Part shown: in pieces, positions 11,669 to 56,466 of the stretch
Position numbering within the stretch: position 1 is the first letter of the stretch
Layout of the letters: every line of letters starts with the position of its first letter
Assembly (NCBI GenBank): GCA_014529385.2
Contig: CM043965.1
Location: 62,083,933-62,147,932, forward strand
DNA: 64,000 nucleotides
Source of the DNA: Adiantum capillus-veneris
Taxonomy: Eukaryota; Streptophyta; Polypodiopsida; Polypodiales; Pteridaceae
Direction: 5' to 3'
Notes under the pieces: model-generated
Database searches by the model: none
Told to the model about the DNA's origin: nothing
What the model saw: only the letters and a program-made list of their open reading frames with translations
Translations under genes and position numbers: made by a program

Positions 11669-11681
11669 TCAAGTGGGAGAA
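11669..11681 (+). promoter_or_regulatory. polypurine tract of copia element
   Basis: CAAGTGGGAGAA-type purine run directly before the TG of the 3' LTR; primes plus-strand synthesis. Confidence 0.85.
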
Positions 11682-11808
11682 TGTTAGGTTTGATGGCCAC
11701 GTGGCCGACCGCCCATCACTAACTACTACTAACACTAAGTGTAGAGCTATACACTTGTGTGAGCCACTAAGACTAAGTACAATGTGTATTGTGCCTTACT
11801 ACATAAGA
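11682..11808 (+). repeat. copia 3' LTR, first part
   Basis: Matches the first 127 bases of the 5' LTR with scattered substitutions, then stops abruptly at ...ACATAAGA where the inserted segment begins. Confidence 0.88.
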
Positions 11809-11818
11809 CTAGCTTGCA

Positions 11819-11839
11819 CGACCCGCCTACCGGCGGGTC
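11819..11839. repeat. 8-bp stem hairpin
   Basis: GACCCGCC and GGCGGGTC separated by TACC on the + strand. It is GC-rich in AT-rich surroundings, just inside the insertion edge. Confidence 0.8.
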
Positions 11840-11879
11840 TCGCTCACTCTTACCACTTTGCAGATAACTTTTTGGGTAT

Positions 11880-12200
11880 CCACCATGTTGTCGGTATGTA
11901 AGCGAAAGTGGTTTCATCTCTGGGGAATAGGGGAAACCCCATGCATGCCACCCTTGCCTCCATTCCATGGACCTCCCCAAGTTGTGCATATCCCGCAATA
12001 GGTGCATTTCAAGAGATGATATCCCGACAAGAAGCTCCTCAAACACTTTGTGTGCTTTATGAAGTGCATTACATTTGGCATACATGTCGACCAAGGAACC
12101 CACAAAGCAATAAAAAATCTCCCTCCCTGACCTTGTTGGACATATCCTGCAATCAATGCACTCAATGAGACAATGTTGCATCTAGAGATACACCCTCAAT
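11880..12200 (-). pseudogene. PLS-type pentatricopeptide repeat gene fragment
   Basis: Three minus-strand frames together carry PPR motifs: ALIAGYVQQGQG, then GSLVDMYAKCNALHKAHKVF, then a RDIIS-stop-NAPIAGYAQLGE unit. This is the L and S motif style of plant organellar RNA-editing PPR proteins. Only about two to three repeats remain, broken by frameshifts and a stop in place of the usual Trp. It lies inside the inserted segment, so it is a captured or dragged fragment, not a resident gene. Confidence 0.8.
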
Positions 12201-12400
12201 TTTCATCCGCTGAAAATAGCCCAGGTGTGGATGAGAAACCCTCGATTCGCATCCATTGAAAACAACCCAAAGCTCGTTGTCCCCTCGATCCAAGGTTCAA
12301 TCCCCCATCTTGAGCGTTTGGCAGCTAGTGGCGACTTTGGACTCCCATCTAGTACGACATATGAAGGATTGCTGCCAAGCTGGTGTTTAACGGAATCTCT

Positions 12401-12530
<130 letters not shown>

Positions 12531-12616
12531 GCGTCAGTGTTCGAGAAAAGTGCGTCAACTAAGCCTTGAGCAATTGAATTGAACAATCAAAACAGCCGGT
12601 TGAAGAGACGGGGAGA

Positions 12617-12650
12617 AGGAGAAAGTCCGTTTGGAAAATTCAAGAAAATA
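12617..12650 (+). repeat. inverted repeat arm (matches 13345-13380)
   Basis: AAAGTCCGTTTGGAAAATTC and following bases recur in reverse complement near 13345-13380. Between them, 12720-12830 (CCAAAATACCCC and AAATTCCCAAAAT type phrases) and 13076-13165 are also loosely inverted. The 12.4-13.4 kb block is therefore a foldback structure. Confidence 0.7.
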
Positions 12651-13195
12651 GAGTTAAATTATTAAAAAATCTTCTACCTTGAAAAAAATTCTCTTTGAAA
12701 CTACTCCAAAGCAAACGTCTGATTGAATTTTTTTGGGGAAATTACCAAACCAAAATACCCCTCTAATTTGTGGAAATTCCCAAAATATCCCCCAAATTGC
12801 AAAAGTTACCAAAATACCCTTGTATTTATTTTCCTAATCTTTATTCCTTTTTGATTGACAATTAAGATCCGATTTTGAGTGCTTAGCATGTAATTAGTCA
12901 CAAATTACATCGCAAGAAAGGGAAAATATTATGTCTAAAAATAATGAAGCAATTCATCTAGAGAGCCTACTTAATGGACTCAAATTCTAGTTTTAGCATC
13001 TTGTATTGATAGACAATCAAGTCTTCTTATGAAAAGCTAAATTGTCTTTCAAGAAATTTAATCCCACGACCAGGGGTTTTTTGGGAATTTTGGAAAAATC
13101 AAAGGGCATTTTGGGAATTGTGACAAAATATTGGGGGTGTTTTGAGAATTAAAATATATGTGCGGGCCATGGAGTCTTCTCAGTTTTGTCTACGC

Positions 13196-13200
<5 letters not shown>

Positions 13201-13282
<82 letters not shown>
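13201..13282. repeat. (GA)n microsatellite
   Basis: Pure 82-bp GA tract; a shorter one follows at 13326-13342. Confidence 0.97.
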
Positions 13283-13283
<1 letters not shown>

Positions 13284-13380
13284 CAGAATGCTGCCCAGCG
13301 CTAGTGGAGTCCTCTGCCTGCGCATGAGAGAGAGAGAGAGAGTACTTTCTTGAATTTTCCAAACGGACTTTCTTGAATTT

Positions 13381-13416
13381 TCCCCCCAAGTTCGTATGTT
13401 GGTAGCATATTCCAAC
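13381..13416. repeat. 36-bp inverted copy of sequence beyond the element
   Basis: The segment containing CCCCCCAAGTTCGTATGTTG is the reverse complement of 13613-13650, on the other side of the element's target duplication. This marks a small inverted duplication or template switch at the right edge of the insertion. Confidence 0.85.
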
Positions 13417-13501
13417 CTGTGTGTGGCTATGGTGGTGTGTGTGTGAGTGTATGTGCACATTCCTCTTCCTCTTTCACTGTGCTCTCGGCTCCTCTCCTTC
13501 A
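13411..13501 (+). repeat. copia 3' LTR, second part
   Basis: Matches the last 91 bases of the 5' LTR (CCAACCTGTGTGTGGC to CTCCTTCA), followed immediately by the AAGAG target duplication. Confidence 0.9.
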
Positions 13502-13506
13502 AAGAG

Positions 13507-16500
13507 CACCCACTGGCTATGAGCGCACACACTCCATATTATCTTATATTTTTAATGTACTTATGCGAAGCAAGGCTTAAATGTTAGGTATATTGCATAG
13601 AAGCTTCCACAGCTTGGAATATGCTACCAACATACGAACTTGGGGGGACTTTGCAACATGTCTGCATGCTTTTTCACTAGCGTCAGTACGAACCAAGCTA
13701 AGAGGGTATGCATGGTTCATACGTCAACTCTCAATTTCTTAGTATACATGGGCTATGAGCGAGATTCAAGCACAAGGATGACAAAAGCAGAATGAAATTC
13801 AATCTCATGCAAGCATTTAATTTTGATTCAAGGACAACTAACCATAAAGGGGCAACAAGGTTAGACAATTTTGAGTTCTTCGTGTTTTTTTGTGTTTTAA
13901 TCTTTCATTTGGAAAAGATTTCCTATTGTGCAAAGCAAAGTGCTTTGACAGACTTAACAAGAAGCAAGGCTTCTACTATGTGCCAAAGTACTACCCATTA
14001 ACTTCAGATCAAGGGGTATGGCACACAGGTTTGGCGAATTGGCAATATGCGGATATAAGCTCACATTTTACGTTTGGCAACATTGAACTATGATGTATCC
14101 ATGCCTATACAAATTGTGCACGGCACACATGGCATTGGCTCAATTGTTGAGACTATCATTGAAGCCAAGGGCTTATCACTCTATTTTTTTGATATGCATG
14201 CATGGCATGCCAATATGGTGTGACTAATTCCATTGAATCATTGTTTATGCTTCCGCTATAGCACTAGCTACTCTGCCCAGGACATCCTTATCCGCCTCAT
14301 AGTCACGGTGGATTCCACTCACTGTGATGTCCACATGCACTTTTTAAGATGCGGTAAGACCTTATTTGTTTCCAATGACTTTTTTGGATGCTTCTCTTAT
14401 TCATGTTTTTAGAGGGGTTACCTAGTTGCAATTGATATATTTTCTTGTGATCATTGTATATGACTACAACGGCAGGCACTTTTGGTTCTATGCACATGGT
14501 GCAGCCAATATAGATGATGCTTTTTGTGGGTATCAAGTAGGCATGGCCTCACTATGAAGCAACTAATTCATGGGACGGCATGAATAGAATAAGAGATCTT
14601 AAAAGCAAGTGCTCTCTTGTTTGAACACCCAAGAAAATCTAGTATGACTACCTTCTTTGGGGTGTTGGGAATATTTCTCTTTTGTTCACAGAGAGATATG
14701 ACTATTTCAAGATTCAATTGTGAATAAAATTCCACCTTGAGAGAATCTGTTGTTTAGTTTATAACACTGGTTGTGACTATAGAAGTGGTATTTTCAAGGG
14801 TATGATCCAACTCATGCTAATCTTTCATTTAGTGTTTTAACAGGTTAAGGACATACTAGGTCTTTCAAGATAGGATTTTTGGTAATTTATCTCTTAGGTT
14901 GTACATTTCAACTTGTGTTGAGATAGTGCACTTGACTTTAGGTAAGTGGACGCTATCTTCAACCTCTAGGTAAGCATATGATTCGGTTTCATTTCATTTT
15001 TGAATATTCTTTGATTGACTTTTCAAGTAGGATGTATGAGCTAGAATGTTTTCATCCATTTCACTCTAGACACATGACAAGGTCATGTAGGAGCACATAA
15101 TTTTGGGCTAGTAGTGTACCAGATACATTTTTGCACCTTGCAGTTTTGTTTGGCACATGTTGTTTGTCACAAGGGTGCAACATGATCTAGGAACTCATGG
15201 AGTTTAGTTTAGCTAGTGTGGAGCAATGTTTATTATGAGAGTCCCATTTACAGTTACGTCCACACAGAAGTACATCTCGTACTTGAAGGTTGTCATTTTT
15301 TGGACATCCTAATATGAGACATGTTCCACATGTGGATAATATGAGTCTTTGGAACTGACACTGGTGCTTGTTATTTCAATTATGTGTCGCAAAAAAGTCC
15401 CTAGGTGCTGGTCAAATCCATTTATTGGACCATTTTGAGTACATTGTATCAGGAACAATTTCAATGCCCAAAAATTATCGGATGTACCTAGTAAGACTAA
15501 ATAGTGTTAAACAACTTCAATGGATGGTTGTTTACACATGTAGCAAATCATGTATTGTTCATGAACATGTTTTAAGGTTGGTACCTAAATGTAATTAATT
15601 TTCACATTCTATTATGGTCCAACTATGTTAGCACAACTTTCATGTAATTGTAGGGAAAAGTATTCAGCTCTTTTCCTATGAGCTATGAGCATAACTTTAG
15701 CCATAAGCATTGACAAGTATGGTAATGGAAATGCGAATTTAGACCCGTTTTTGTTAAATGCATGCACAATAGGTGTTATGGGCCCTAGTGTTTAGCAAAG
15801 GCTGATTTGGAGCAGCATGCAAATTCATGAAATTGATAGCTTCTAAAGCATTTCACACCATATGTGCGATATTTTTATGAGATTACTTGTGGGTCTACCA
15901 ATCACCATAAGAGGTCATGGCTCAGTGTGGGTGCTTGTAGTAAGTTGACTAAACTTTGTGTAGTTTATTCAATCCATTTTTCCAATCTCTAAAGTTAACC
16001 AAGTTGGTTGTTCATAACCTTTTTGATTGCTCAACAATGTTGCAAGGAATAGTGATCCCAGTTTACTACTCATTTTGAAGGACTATCTGTAAAAGGTTAA
16101 GAAATACATCTCAGTACTACCAAGTTATCTAGAAATGGATATGTAGATTACAAGTGTTAATCTTGTGCTAAAGGATATGCTAAGCACATATATTAGCACA
16201 AATCAATCCAATTAAAAAGGTTCTCTCTCTCTAGTTGGACTTTGCTTACCATGGGTTTGGTCCCTTGATGTTTAGGTTAGGTTCTTAGTCTCAATCACTA
16301 GTTATTGTGAGGTTGTTTACGGATGAGAAATGATAACAAGTCAAGGACTTAATTTTTGCCAATGAGTTATGTCAGCATGTTACTTTCATGGAAACTGAGA
16401 AGAGGTATTCTTTGACACCTCTTAGTTGTATTAAATAGATTAAAATACTCTAGTGAGTTAGAATTTACACACTATGTTGAATATAAGTCGCTCACACAAA

Positions 16501-17892
16501 TGGTTACAAATGTGGAAAATCAAGATGTTATTCTTGATTTCATTGAAACTCCTATTAAATAGGTAGATTCGTGAAGGATGCCACTGTGAAAATCATTAGT
16601 GTTCTTATGAAGATATCACTACTTTTGTTTTCGAGGATGAAAACACTTCTCCAAGGGGGAGTAATGTCAGGACTAAGGTAAGACATGTGATACAGGAGAG
16701 CCTATTAGTAGTCCAAGGTCCTATATTAGGCATGGTTGGGTGGAGAGTTGCATGTGCTAGTCCCCAATCTCATATACAACTTAGAAGTGGAAGCAGCATT
16801 CAAACATAAATTCATTCCACTATACTTTACCAAGTTTCTCTAGGGTCCTTCCTTACGAAGTATTAAATTTGCATGAACATTCATACAAAAATTTTATTCT
16901 AATGTGCATGCCTATTGGATGCATTAAAGACAAAGCTATAATTAGAAATAGAAGCAACATTCAAACTACATGTAAATCCTATACCTTTCATCTATGTTTT
17001 GGAAGAACCTTCTTGTATATCTTTAAATTTTGTAAGGCAGTCATCAACAATGGTAAAATTTCTTGTAGTCATAGCATACTTAAGAATATACTCTTTGTAT
17101 ATGCCAATTTCCTTAAATAAAAATCAAAAGTTTAATAACTCCATCTATAGCTAGTCTTTAATTCAAACATATTTTCTTTAAAATATCAATAGTTTGTCTC
17201 TTGGCTTATGCTAGCAACTAAACACAAAGAGTCACAAACGTTTCCAATGCTCCATATCAATACATCATTAAAAGAAAAAGATAATAAAGATAAAATATGT
17301 TAACCATCGATGAGAAATTCCTTACCTTTAGTGCAAGCTATGAATTAAAAAATGCTCCAATAAGTGCTAGAATGTGTAAATTTTATGTATTGCTATAATG
17401 GTTTATAGGCTTGTTTAACAAATTACATCCATCTCAATCAATCAAGATACTTGGAACATAAGATATTTATAATCCCACAACAGAAAATTAGACTTGTTAA
17501 CAAGTCCAAAATTCATGAATTGGTCTTTACTTGGAAATGAAGGCATATTTTTGTGTTGAACTTGGCACCTAGACTAAGGTTGAAAGGATCCAACTTGACA
17601 ATATTTGTGGGTGAAGAAAGTTACAAATCCTTACTAAACATAAAAAGGCATTTGATAATGCGCAATTAAGAGTATGTTGGCGGTATGCTAGTATACAAAC
17701 ATAAGCTCAGTGATAATTAACATATTGGACTAGGGTAAGCAAAGGACAAGGGTAAGCAAAGGACAAGGTTTAAAAATTCTACCTTGATTTAAAATATCAA
17801 GGCATTACAATATGAACGCATATTGAGGCAGTCAAGGAAAGTTTTGGTAACAATTTAGAGGTAATTTGTGCTTGCATACCTCACTATTTGGT
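13507..17892. other. decayed repeat sequence, no recognisable gene
   Basis: AT-rich with short unrelated open frames. At 16635-16664 a FEDENTSPRG-like reading is followed by a CCAAGGGGGAG purine run and TGTCAGG, which is how plant Ty3 polyproteins end at a 3' LTR. Sequence before it, back to about 16450, also reads as a worn Ty3 tail. Nothing further can be named. Confidence 0.4.
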
Positions 17893-18068
17893 CAAAGGTG
17901 GATTGTGCATGACCACCTCTTTCTTATAAGTCCCTTAATTGACTTAATGTAGGTTGAGTGCAGGCGACAACTTAGTATGCCAAAGGTGGATTGTGCATGG
18001 CCACCTCTTTCTTATAAGTACCTCAATAGACTTAGTGCAAGCTGAGTGAAGGAGGCAACTTAGTATGT
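17893..18068. repeat. 88-bp tandem duplication
   Basis: Two adjacent units starting CAAAGGTGGATTGTGCATG and containing CACCTCTTTCTTATAAGT; substitutions only. Confidence 0.9.
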
Positions 18069-18321
18069 CAACCATCTTGCACATAGTCCATCGTTCGGTT
18101 GTGTATGCTCAGATGATGGAGGTATCCTAGTTTGTAATTCATGGAGGAGATTGTCCCTCTATAAATCAAGAAAATATGTTTTAAATATTAGACTGTTATG
18201 TTAAAAATTCTCATTTGATTTGTGATTTAGATACAAGACTCGATAAATTAGGAATTTTGATCTTGAAAGGACTTTATCAACAAAGAAATCCAAATAAAAT
18301 TGTATGGTATGGGATGCACAA

Positions 18322-18375
18322 TTTTGTTTTAAGAAACTTTGCATACACTTTTGTTTTAAGAAACTTTGCATACAC
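18322..18375. repeat. 27-bp tandem duplication
   Basis: Exact double of a unit containing GTTTTAAGAAACTTTGCATA. Just after it, 18441-18555 is another duplication (57-bp unit with TTTAAGAAGTGTAATTAG). That is followed by a Ty3-tail-like TTTGAGGACAAATAA and a purine run. Confidence 0.9.
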
Positions 18376-19967
18376 TTTTGTTGATCTTCCAGAACAAAGT
18401 ATAGATATTAAAAAAGGCTTGAGTTGATTTTATTAGGTTTGAAGGACAGTTTAAGAAGTGTAATTAGCGTTGACGACAATATGGTTTTATTTGGCTTGAA
18501 GGCAAGTTTAAGAAGTGTAATTAGTGTCGGTAACAATATGGTTTTATTTGAGGACAAATAATTTTTGCAAGGGAGAAAGAGAGTAAAGGAATACCCTTAG
18601 AGAGGTAAGAGAAGAATAATTGGTTACTGAGGGATGACATTAGTTATTGTTGTAGAAACATGAGTGTAAAAACTCATGGTTCAAACTTGGCAATCAATAA
18701 GAGCTTGCAAACTTATAAGAAAGACACTCATCCTACCTCGTGACATATTTTCAAGCGAGAGACTTATAGAACCTATTCACCTTTTGGTGAGAGGGAAAAA
18801 AAATTTTAATTTCTTACTAGAAATGGTACCAAATTTAGGTAGAAAAGTAGTTTATTAGCTTTGAAATAAGGAAGTTAATGGGTAGAAGGCCAAGGAAGCC
18901 AAGTTAATAAAAAGTAAACGGTTGAGCAAACATATAATTATCTTTGGAGATATTAAAGTCTTTCAAGATTCCAAAGATATGTGGAACATTGTATTGATCA
19001 ACCTAAGTAGGCCTCCCCAATCTCAGAAAAATAAAAAATCTTCTAAAAGTATCATATGTTGGTCGTTTAAGGATAGGTAGGCAGAAAGTCAAAAAGTTAT
19101 AGGGAGAATTTTGAAAGTTGAAAATCACTTTAGAAATATAAATGAAACATCTCTGTAACGCTATGGCTTCATGTGTAGCCGGAATCAGTTTAACGCTCAG
19201 TAAGTCTTTCTCTCCATCTCATTTTGTCCTACTCTAGCTTCAAAGGTTGTGTAATCTATGGTTTACTAAGTCCTCAAGCGATAGCTTTTTTCTCGGTACC
19301 CTATGGCTTGGCACTATAGCTTCCAAGCCACTTTACTAGTTTGAATGGTGTCAAACATTGGTGTCTTTCTGTTATATCGAAGACTATGTTCTTAGAGTTT
19401 GGTTGAGTGTATTGTTTCGCTCTCATCCTATCCATTGGCAAATGAGTAGCATACATCTCTTGCATTATCAAGTGTCATGTAGTCAATTGTTAAAAGAACG
19501 ACTAAATAAATGCTTCACAATTTCAAAGTGATACGACTAGACATGTAAGTTGTGAGCCTTAAGAAAATACAATAACCCCACAAACGAAACACAAGGCTAT
19601 AACAAATGCACCATATAAATGTCACTTAAAACCAAAATTATGCCAAATAATCGTCCAATATGTCCCTATAATGTTTTTTTCATTTCTTTAGATAGGAATC
19701 TCCAAAGATGCTCCCGATTTTGGCTTTATATATGATAAATCACACAAGTAAAACAAGAGGCTACAGCAAAGCACCCTACAAATGCCAAAATCCTTTACTT
19801 TCATTCTCGCCCACTCACACTTGTATGTGTAGATAAATAGCATGTGGTACGTACCAATTTCATGCATGTGTTTTCATTATCAATATCAAATTTATCCTCA
19901 TTTAATTGAATTGCACGCATTGCTTTCCATCACCAAAAGTGAATAGCTTACTCAACCTTTCCACTCT

Positions 19968-20125
19968 GCATTGAAATGAGAAGCATAGTAGTCTACTTTA
20001 ATTTATTGAAGTTTTATGCAATTTCTTTGAGCTATCTTTCAGCTAGGCATTGGAATGAGAAGCATAGTAGTCTACTCTAAATTATTGAAGTTTTATGCAA
20101 TTTCTTTGAGCTATTGCTAACACAA
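19968..20125. repeat. 79-bp tandem duplication
   Basis: Two adjacent units with GAAGCATAGTAGTCTACT and TTGAAGTTTTATGCAATTTC. Confidence 0.9.
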
Positions 20126-20174
20126 GAAGTTTTCGACAAATTCTCACAATATTTCCTAGATTGTGACTTACCTC

Positions 20175-20254
20175 AACATCACGAGCTTCTGTGAGGGAGG
20201 CGCCGCATACCTAGCTAGGTATGCGGAGCCTCTCGAGCAGAAGCTCATGATGTT
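20175..20254. repeat. 80-bp palindrome
   Basis: Two 40-base arms with no spacer, centred on CTAG/CTAG. The outer 17 bases (AACATC..TTCTG) pair except for one transition, a short mismatched stretch follows, and the inner 18 bases pair with one mismatch. GC content is above its surroundings. It lies about 1.3 kb upstream of the host gene start. Confidence 0.92.
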
Positions 20255-20575
20255 ATGCATTGTATGAAAAACACCGAGAAAGACTCTGTTTTCCTACATG
20301 AGAAAATTTCTAAATCTTCTTGTGTTATGAGCTATCCTTTCTACTTCGGATTGAATCGAAGGGCACTGCTTCCTTTGCATTATTAAGAATAGTTGTGGCA
20401 TCTCAAATCCTACTTTAGTGAGAGCCACCCCCACAACCATCCTTCGTGTGCTTTCCACCAAGTGATAACTACCTTGGGTTCTCAAGCCTTGAAAAGCAGA
20501 GCTAGAGAATCCTTTGAATTGAAGAGGACAAACAAAATGCTTTGAAAGTAGGTAAAACAAACGGAAAAGCCTGCC

Positions 20576-21198
20576 CCTTAAGTTATTAGGGCAAGAAGCC
20601 AGCCTTCAAGGCTTTGTTTGGGCCGGCCTCGTGGGAAATGGACCTTTGACGTAGGGGTGTTTCTCTCTTTTTCTTCGTTGCACAGACCAAAGCTAGAGAG
20701 AAGAGAGAGAATATCCCCTCGCGCGAAGAATGAGGAGGGAGAGCACTTGATTGATCCGCGATAAGCAGAAAGAGAGAGAAGAGAGAGAGAGAGAGGGTAC
20801 ACCATTCATTGTAAATTTGCCCCACCGCACGCTTTAGACGTGCCATTGTGCGGCTGCTTCCTCAGTTTCTCTCTTCAGTTGGGCGTTTTCTCTCTCTATA
20901 CTTGTGGGCGATCCTTTCCATAGTTCCATCATCCATGGTTCCTCTCTTTTTGGGCTATGGTGTGGCAGGCAGGAAATTCTTTTAAAGGCCAAGTGGCCTG
21001 CCCTGCAATTGCGCTGAGAAAGAGAGAGGAGAGAAAAGAAAGAGTTGTGTCGTGCTTCGCTTCTTCCTGCCTCGGCCTCTCTGCGAAGCAATGGTGCGGA
21101 CAGCTCTCCTCAGAGCCTTGAGAAAAGGAGAGGAGAGAATGCATGTTGTTTCACCTGTGGCTGACAAATCCGAGCCCCCTGGTAGCTTTGATGACAAT

Positions 21199-21246
<48 letters not shown>

Positions 21247-21332
21247 TGTTAGCTTGCCGCAGTAGGAGATGCTTTCAAAGGTGATGATATTCTGAGGTGG
21301 GAAAGAAGTACTTGAGAGAGTTCTGCAAAAGT

Positions 21333-21400
<68 letters not shown>

Positions 21401-21615
21401 CGCTGTACTGATGCATACAAGATGTGGATCCCAGTCAAGTGTTACAGCCATGGTGTGTTGATCACTTCTTGATTTTCTGGTTTTGCAAAGGTCCCTACCA
21501 ATGGCACAGGGATGACAAATTGGCGAGCTTGCCTCCTCGTGATGTGACCGAGAGCAGTCAACTTGCAGAAGGGATCCCTCTAAAATCAGTGTAACTTGAA
21601 GCTTTCAAAGGAATT
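20576..21615 (+). promoter_or_regulatory. probable promoter and 5' leader of the Atos-like gene
   Basis: GC content rises here relative to the left flank, and GA tracts recur (20763-20793, 21201-21242, 21335-21398). Plant promoters and leaders often carry GA tracts bound by BBR/BPC GAGA-factors. That is family knowledge; the role here is inferred. No reliable TATA box or start site could be placed. An upstream intron ending at ...TTTTGCAAAG near 21490 is possible but unproven. The minus-strand open frames here are Leu/Ser low-complexity products of the tracts. Confidence 0.5.
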
Positions 21616-53640
<32,025 letters not shown>

Positions 53641-54240
53641 ATCCCAATCCCAAGCATAAGGGGTGGCCCTGCTGACATACTTCATTCATACAATTGTACA
53701 GTTCCTTTCCTTCAATGGAGCCATTGCCGCTACATTGATTCGTATCTTCTTTTTATGTAAATACTCCTTTCTTTTTATTTATATACTATCCAATCATGGC
53801 AATTCTTTGAGAAGTGTCAAGGTCACGGAAGTGGCTAATACGGTTGTTGTGGATGTGCTGCAATTGAATCACTGTTTGAGTACTACATTCTGTGAATGGT
53901 TGGCATTGCTTTGATTTCAGTATTTGTCAGTCATTGGCCGGCATTCAATGCTTGGGACTGGAAGCTATGGTCAATGCATGTATCTGTGCTTTTGCATGTG
54001 CGGCTGTTGCTAGTGCCCTTCAAATAAGCGAAGAACTGAGGAAATCATGCATGCTTGTGCGTGCACAGGCGTGGCGTTATTCAAATTTGATATTCAAGGG
54101 CTCTAAATCTAAACAAGAGAGAGCACCTAAGATAAGGGAGAGAACAAGGGATGCAACCTTGATGCAAATGAGCTTGTCAAGGAAACAGCTTAAATTTAGG
54201 CTATTGTCTGGAGGGGATAATTGAGATCAAAGTTTAAAGC
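53641..54240 (+). other. probable 3' untranslated region
   Basis: Follows the TAA. Contains pyrimidine-rich and AT-rich stretches and a 110-codon open frame (53892-54224, hydrophobic then Lys/Arg-rich) that I do not recognise. No definite poly(A) site could be assigned. Confidence 0.45.
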
Positions 54241-55391
54241 CCTGTCGCATGTAGTAGGGAGGGGCTTGGAAAAGTAGAGTGGTGGTTCATCTATCTTCAA
54301 TTGTCAAGAAATTGCTGTAAAGGTGAGGCAGCTCATGATCACTGGATGCATCGTCGTGAATTCATTTTTTTTTCCATGGTCATTTTGAGAGAGGAGGTGA
54401 CACATTAAGCTTTTAATCTTAGGGTTTTTTTTACTATGAGGAGGTAATGGAGACATGAGAAGATGGGTTTTGAGGCCAAGGCGGGTGCTTACAGTTTTCT
54501 CTTTGCAAATCAGTTATCTACTTGTGATTATTCATGACAGCGGTCATGGCCTTAGAGAAAAGTCTAGACAATGTTAAACATGCTAAGGGAACACTATCAA
54601 GGTCGGCTTTAATTGACCCATTCACTGAAGCTAACACCTCAAGAGAGCCCTTAATAATTAAGGCAAAAGAAGAGTCGAACTTTGGGATGGAGATCTATAA
54701 AGGTACACTCCGAGTTGTGGATTCGATGTGAGGTGATGAAAAGTTGAATGTCTTAGTTCAACTAAAAGCATGAAGAACTGAGCTATAAGCCCATGGGGTC
54801 ATGCAGATTGCAAATGGGGGAAGTCACTAATTCTATTGAACACATCTATGTAAACAAACTTCATAATGGGGTAAGGGTGAAAATTGGGACTACGAAAAGG
54901 GAGTAAACCTAATCAGTTTCATACGAACTCCAAAGTGCGGTGATAAAGGGAACTATATTGGCCATCATAATCCATTTACTCATATAGTACCTTATGCTCG
55001 TAGTATGTTTCATCAGTGTTCACGACGATGCATCCAGTGCAAATGGCAACTTGGGAGATCATGCATCATTGCTAATATGCATAGAGGCAGTTGACCTATT
55101 TTCAGGTGATAAAACTACTTAGTCCCCCCCATCCACAATAAAGTTTCTATGAAATTATCTAAAGTAAAGCTCGTATATTAAATATGATTCTTCTTAATAT
55201 AATCTATTCAACAATTAAAGAATCAAAGAATCTTTGTTTCCCCTCTCCAACTAAAGAATCTTCCTTTAGCACAGAAGAACTAAGCCCATCACCTCTAACC
55301 CCTCTCTTGGTCAACATACTTAATTAACAAGGATTTGAATCTTTATCTCTGTTGAATTTTCTCCAAACACTTGCTAACCATGTTGGACACC

Positions 55392-55463
<72 letters not shown>

Positions 55464-55500
55464 GCACGCACGCACGCACACACACACGTGTATATATATG
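55392..55500. repeat. compound (TC)n(CA)n(CGCA)n microsatellite
   Basis: TC run changes into CA, then CGCA units, then TATA-rich sequence. Confidence 0.95.
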
Positions 55501-55768
55501 TATATGTAGATATATATGAATGCAAATATTGCCGAGTCCAAACTTTGTACTTTCTTTTATTAATTTGGAAATATATAGTTGGTAATTGGGACCATGAGCT
55601 TCTAGATTGGAAGTGTCTATTACCTAGATGTGATTTCCAGTCCCATTTTACTCCCAAGTCTAAATCAAATCCTCATTTTCAAACCTTGGTTAAGGTATAA
55701 CATCCAATTTTTCTAAAAACTCTTTAAATTTTGGATAATGAATGGTACATCATTGTCTCTGAACACTG

Positions 55769-55812
<44 letters not shown>

Positions 55813-56092
55813 TGATTCTCGTCTCTCGTGGAATGCTTGTTTGGAGTGCCATTTTCTTATGGTGAAAGCTCTACGCAACAATTTAAGTCTCTCGTGACGG
55901 TTTTGTGATTTTTTTGCCTCAAGATTTTAACATAAAAAGTGCATTTGAGTCATAGGGGTATTGGGGCATCAAGGCTAATCTTCTAGGTGCATTCTAAACC
56001 GAAACTAACAAGGTCAAACCTACCTTGTAGATAATAATCGTTTAAAAAAAAACAAGTGATCGAAAAGTGGATTTGAGACCCTAAGCATGTGC

Positions 56093-56466
56093 ATTTAGAC
56101 TCTGTTTTATATATACGACACGTTTAGTGTAGTTTGGAGCTTGGTAGCTCAATGAAGTGTCATAATTTGCTTGTCGACGTCTAGCTTTCATTGTCTGACA
56201 TACAACTAAGTGTTGTATTTGAGTAAATAGGGATTGAGTGTGTTTTCCAAATGACAGCCTTTTGTAGTCTCCATGCACTATTCAGACTCTGTTTTATATA
56301 TACGACAAGTTTGGTGCAATTTGGAGCTTGGTAGCTCAGTGAAGTGTCATAATTTGCTTGTCAACGTCTAGCTTAAATTGTCTGACATACAACTAAGTGT
56401 TGTATTTGAGTAAATAGGAATTGAGTGTGTTTTCCAAATGATAGCCTTTCGTAGTCTCCATGCACT
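56093..56466. repeat. 187-bp tandem duplication
   Basis: Two adjacent units, each with AGACTCTGTTTTATATATAC, TTTGGAGCTTGGTAGCTCA, GACATACAACTAAGTGTTG and GTAGTCTCCATGCACTA; about a dozen substitutions. Confidence 0.93.

Noticed and set aside
13792-14093. Small overlapping frames resembling a short gene
   Set aside because: No motif, no codon pattern distinct from surroundings, and no splice support.
20578-21197. Several minus-strand frames rich in Ser/Leu/Phe upstream of the host gene
   Set aside because: Overlapping frames without motifs in a GA-rich leader; they are shadows of purine-rich promoter sequence.
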